Of a stretch of 22,582 nucleotides of DNA, positions 22,420 through 22,582 are shown in pieces. Position numbers and translations under genes: made by a program. The DNA comes from CAZGOM01 sp964542875. GTDB taxonomy: Bacteria > Planctomycetota > Phycisphaerae > Phycisphaerales > Phycisphaeraceae. Position 1 is the first letter of the stretch. Every line of letters starts with the position of its first letter. The DNA lies in contig CAZIWA010000091.1 of NCBI GenBank assembly GCA_964542875.1, positions 1 through 22,582 of the forward strand, read 5' to 3'. The notes under the pieces are model-generated. The model saw nothing but the letters and a program-made list of their open reading frames with translations, did no database searches and was not told the origin of the DNA.

Positions 22420-22448
22420 TTTAACCGCGAAGGCGCGAAGACGCGAAG
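22420..22448 (+). repeat. dispersed GCGAAG repeat, copy D
   Basis: Identical to the other copies over the 25 bases from ACCGCGAAGG to GACGCGAAG, with an extra A in the T-rich lead (TTTAACCGCG). It lies 20 bases after the last isomerase gene and is followed by a purine-rich tail. Confidence 0.85.
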
Positions 22449-22582
22449 GGAAGAGGGCGGATAAGAAAGTTGGAGAAAGAAAGAAGATAAGCCAGAGGTG
22501 AAGAGGCGAGGCGATTTAGTCATACCGCAACACTGCTGTCCGGCTAACTTTTGCCGTTAGGTAGTTGATTTGGCTTGTTTTG
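22449..22582. other. right edge, no gene seen
   Basis: A purine-rich tract is followed by a less GC-rich stretch with CTGTCCGGCTAACTTTTGCC and a short CTAAC/GTTAG inverted repeat (22543-22558). No reading frame is supported. It could be the start of another repeat or an insertion sequence beyond the window, but nothing here proves that. Confidence 0.3.

Overview
The window looks like chromosomal DNA of a Gram-negative member of the PVC group, most probably a planctomycete (perhaps Phycisphaerae-like). This is an inference from gene content: a Kdo transferase for LPS, a prepilin-like protein with a C-terminal H-X(n)-DG motif next to a lone GspF-like gene, a true formylglycine-generating enzyme, MiaE, several sugar-phosphate isomerase-like TIM barrels, two LacI regulators, and many short palindromic intergenic repeats. 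The genes are GC-rich, except for the more AT-rich first ~600 bases.

Layout. 1-2400: a gene-poor left edge, a small Lys/Ala-rich protein of unknown function, tRNA-Glu(CTC) and tRNA-Met(CAT) on the minus strand with their own promoters and terminators, and a small two-helix membrane protein between them. 2525-5087 (minus): an amidohydrolase-2 family protein and leucyl aminopeptidase PepA, separated by an inverted-repeat element. 5088-5642 has no gene but holds a copy of a dispersed 29-bp repeat, a 102-bp MITE-like element and a hairpin-rich stretch. 5643-10210 (plus): Kdo transferase, a glycosidase-like TIM-barrel protein, MiaE and FGE. 10267-13352 (plus): a LacI regulator behind a perfect 20-bp palindrome, a prepilin-like gene whose start overlaps the regulator's stop, and a GspF-like membrane protein.

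13599-22400 is a sugar-acid/deoxysugar-type catabolic locus split into two arms. The minus arm reads L-rhamnose mutarotase, TIM-barrel isomerase, Gfo/Idh/MocA oxidoreductase, then a terminator. The plus arm reads LacI regulator (with its own candidate operator), an HpcH/HpaI aldolase fused to two cupin domains, a D-2-hydroxyacid dehydrogenase, a short-chain dehydrogenase and a second TIM-barrel isomerase. tRNA-Arg(CCG) and a 180-bp inverted-repeat element lie between the arms.

The mutarotase, aldolase, dehydrogenases, isomerases and perhaps the distant amidohydrolase (a possible lactonase) together suggest non-phosphorylative breakdown of a deoxyhexose or uronate-derived sugar. The substrate cannot be read from sequence. 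The most unusual items are the aldolase-bicupin fusion, the two LacI-type operators, three genes that look leaderless, and the repeat families. All assignments come from reading motifs by eye; no database search was run.
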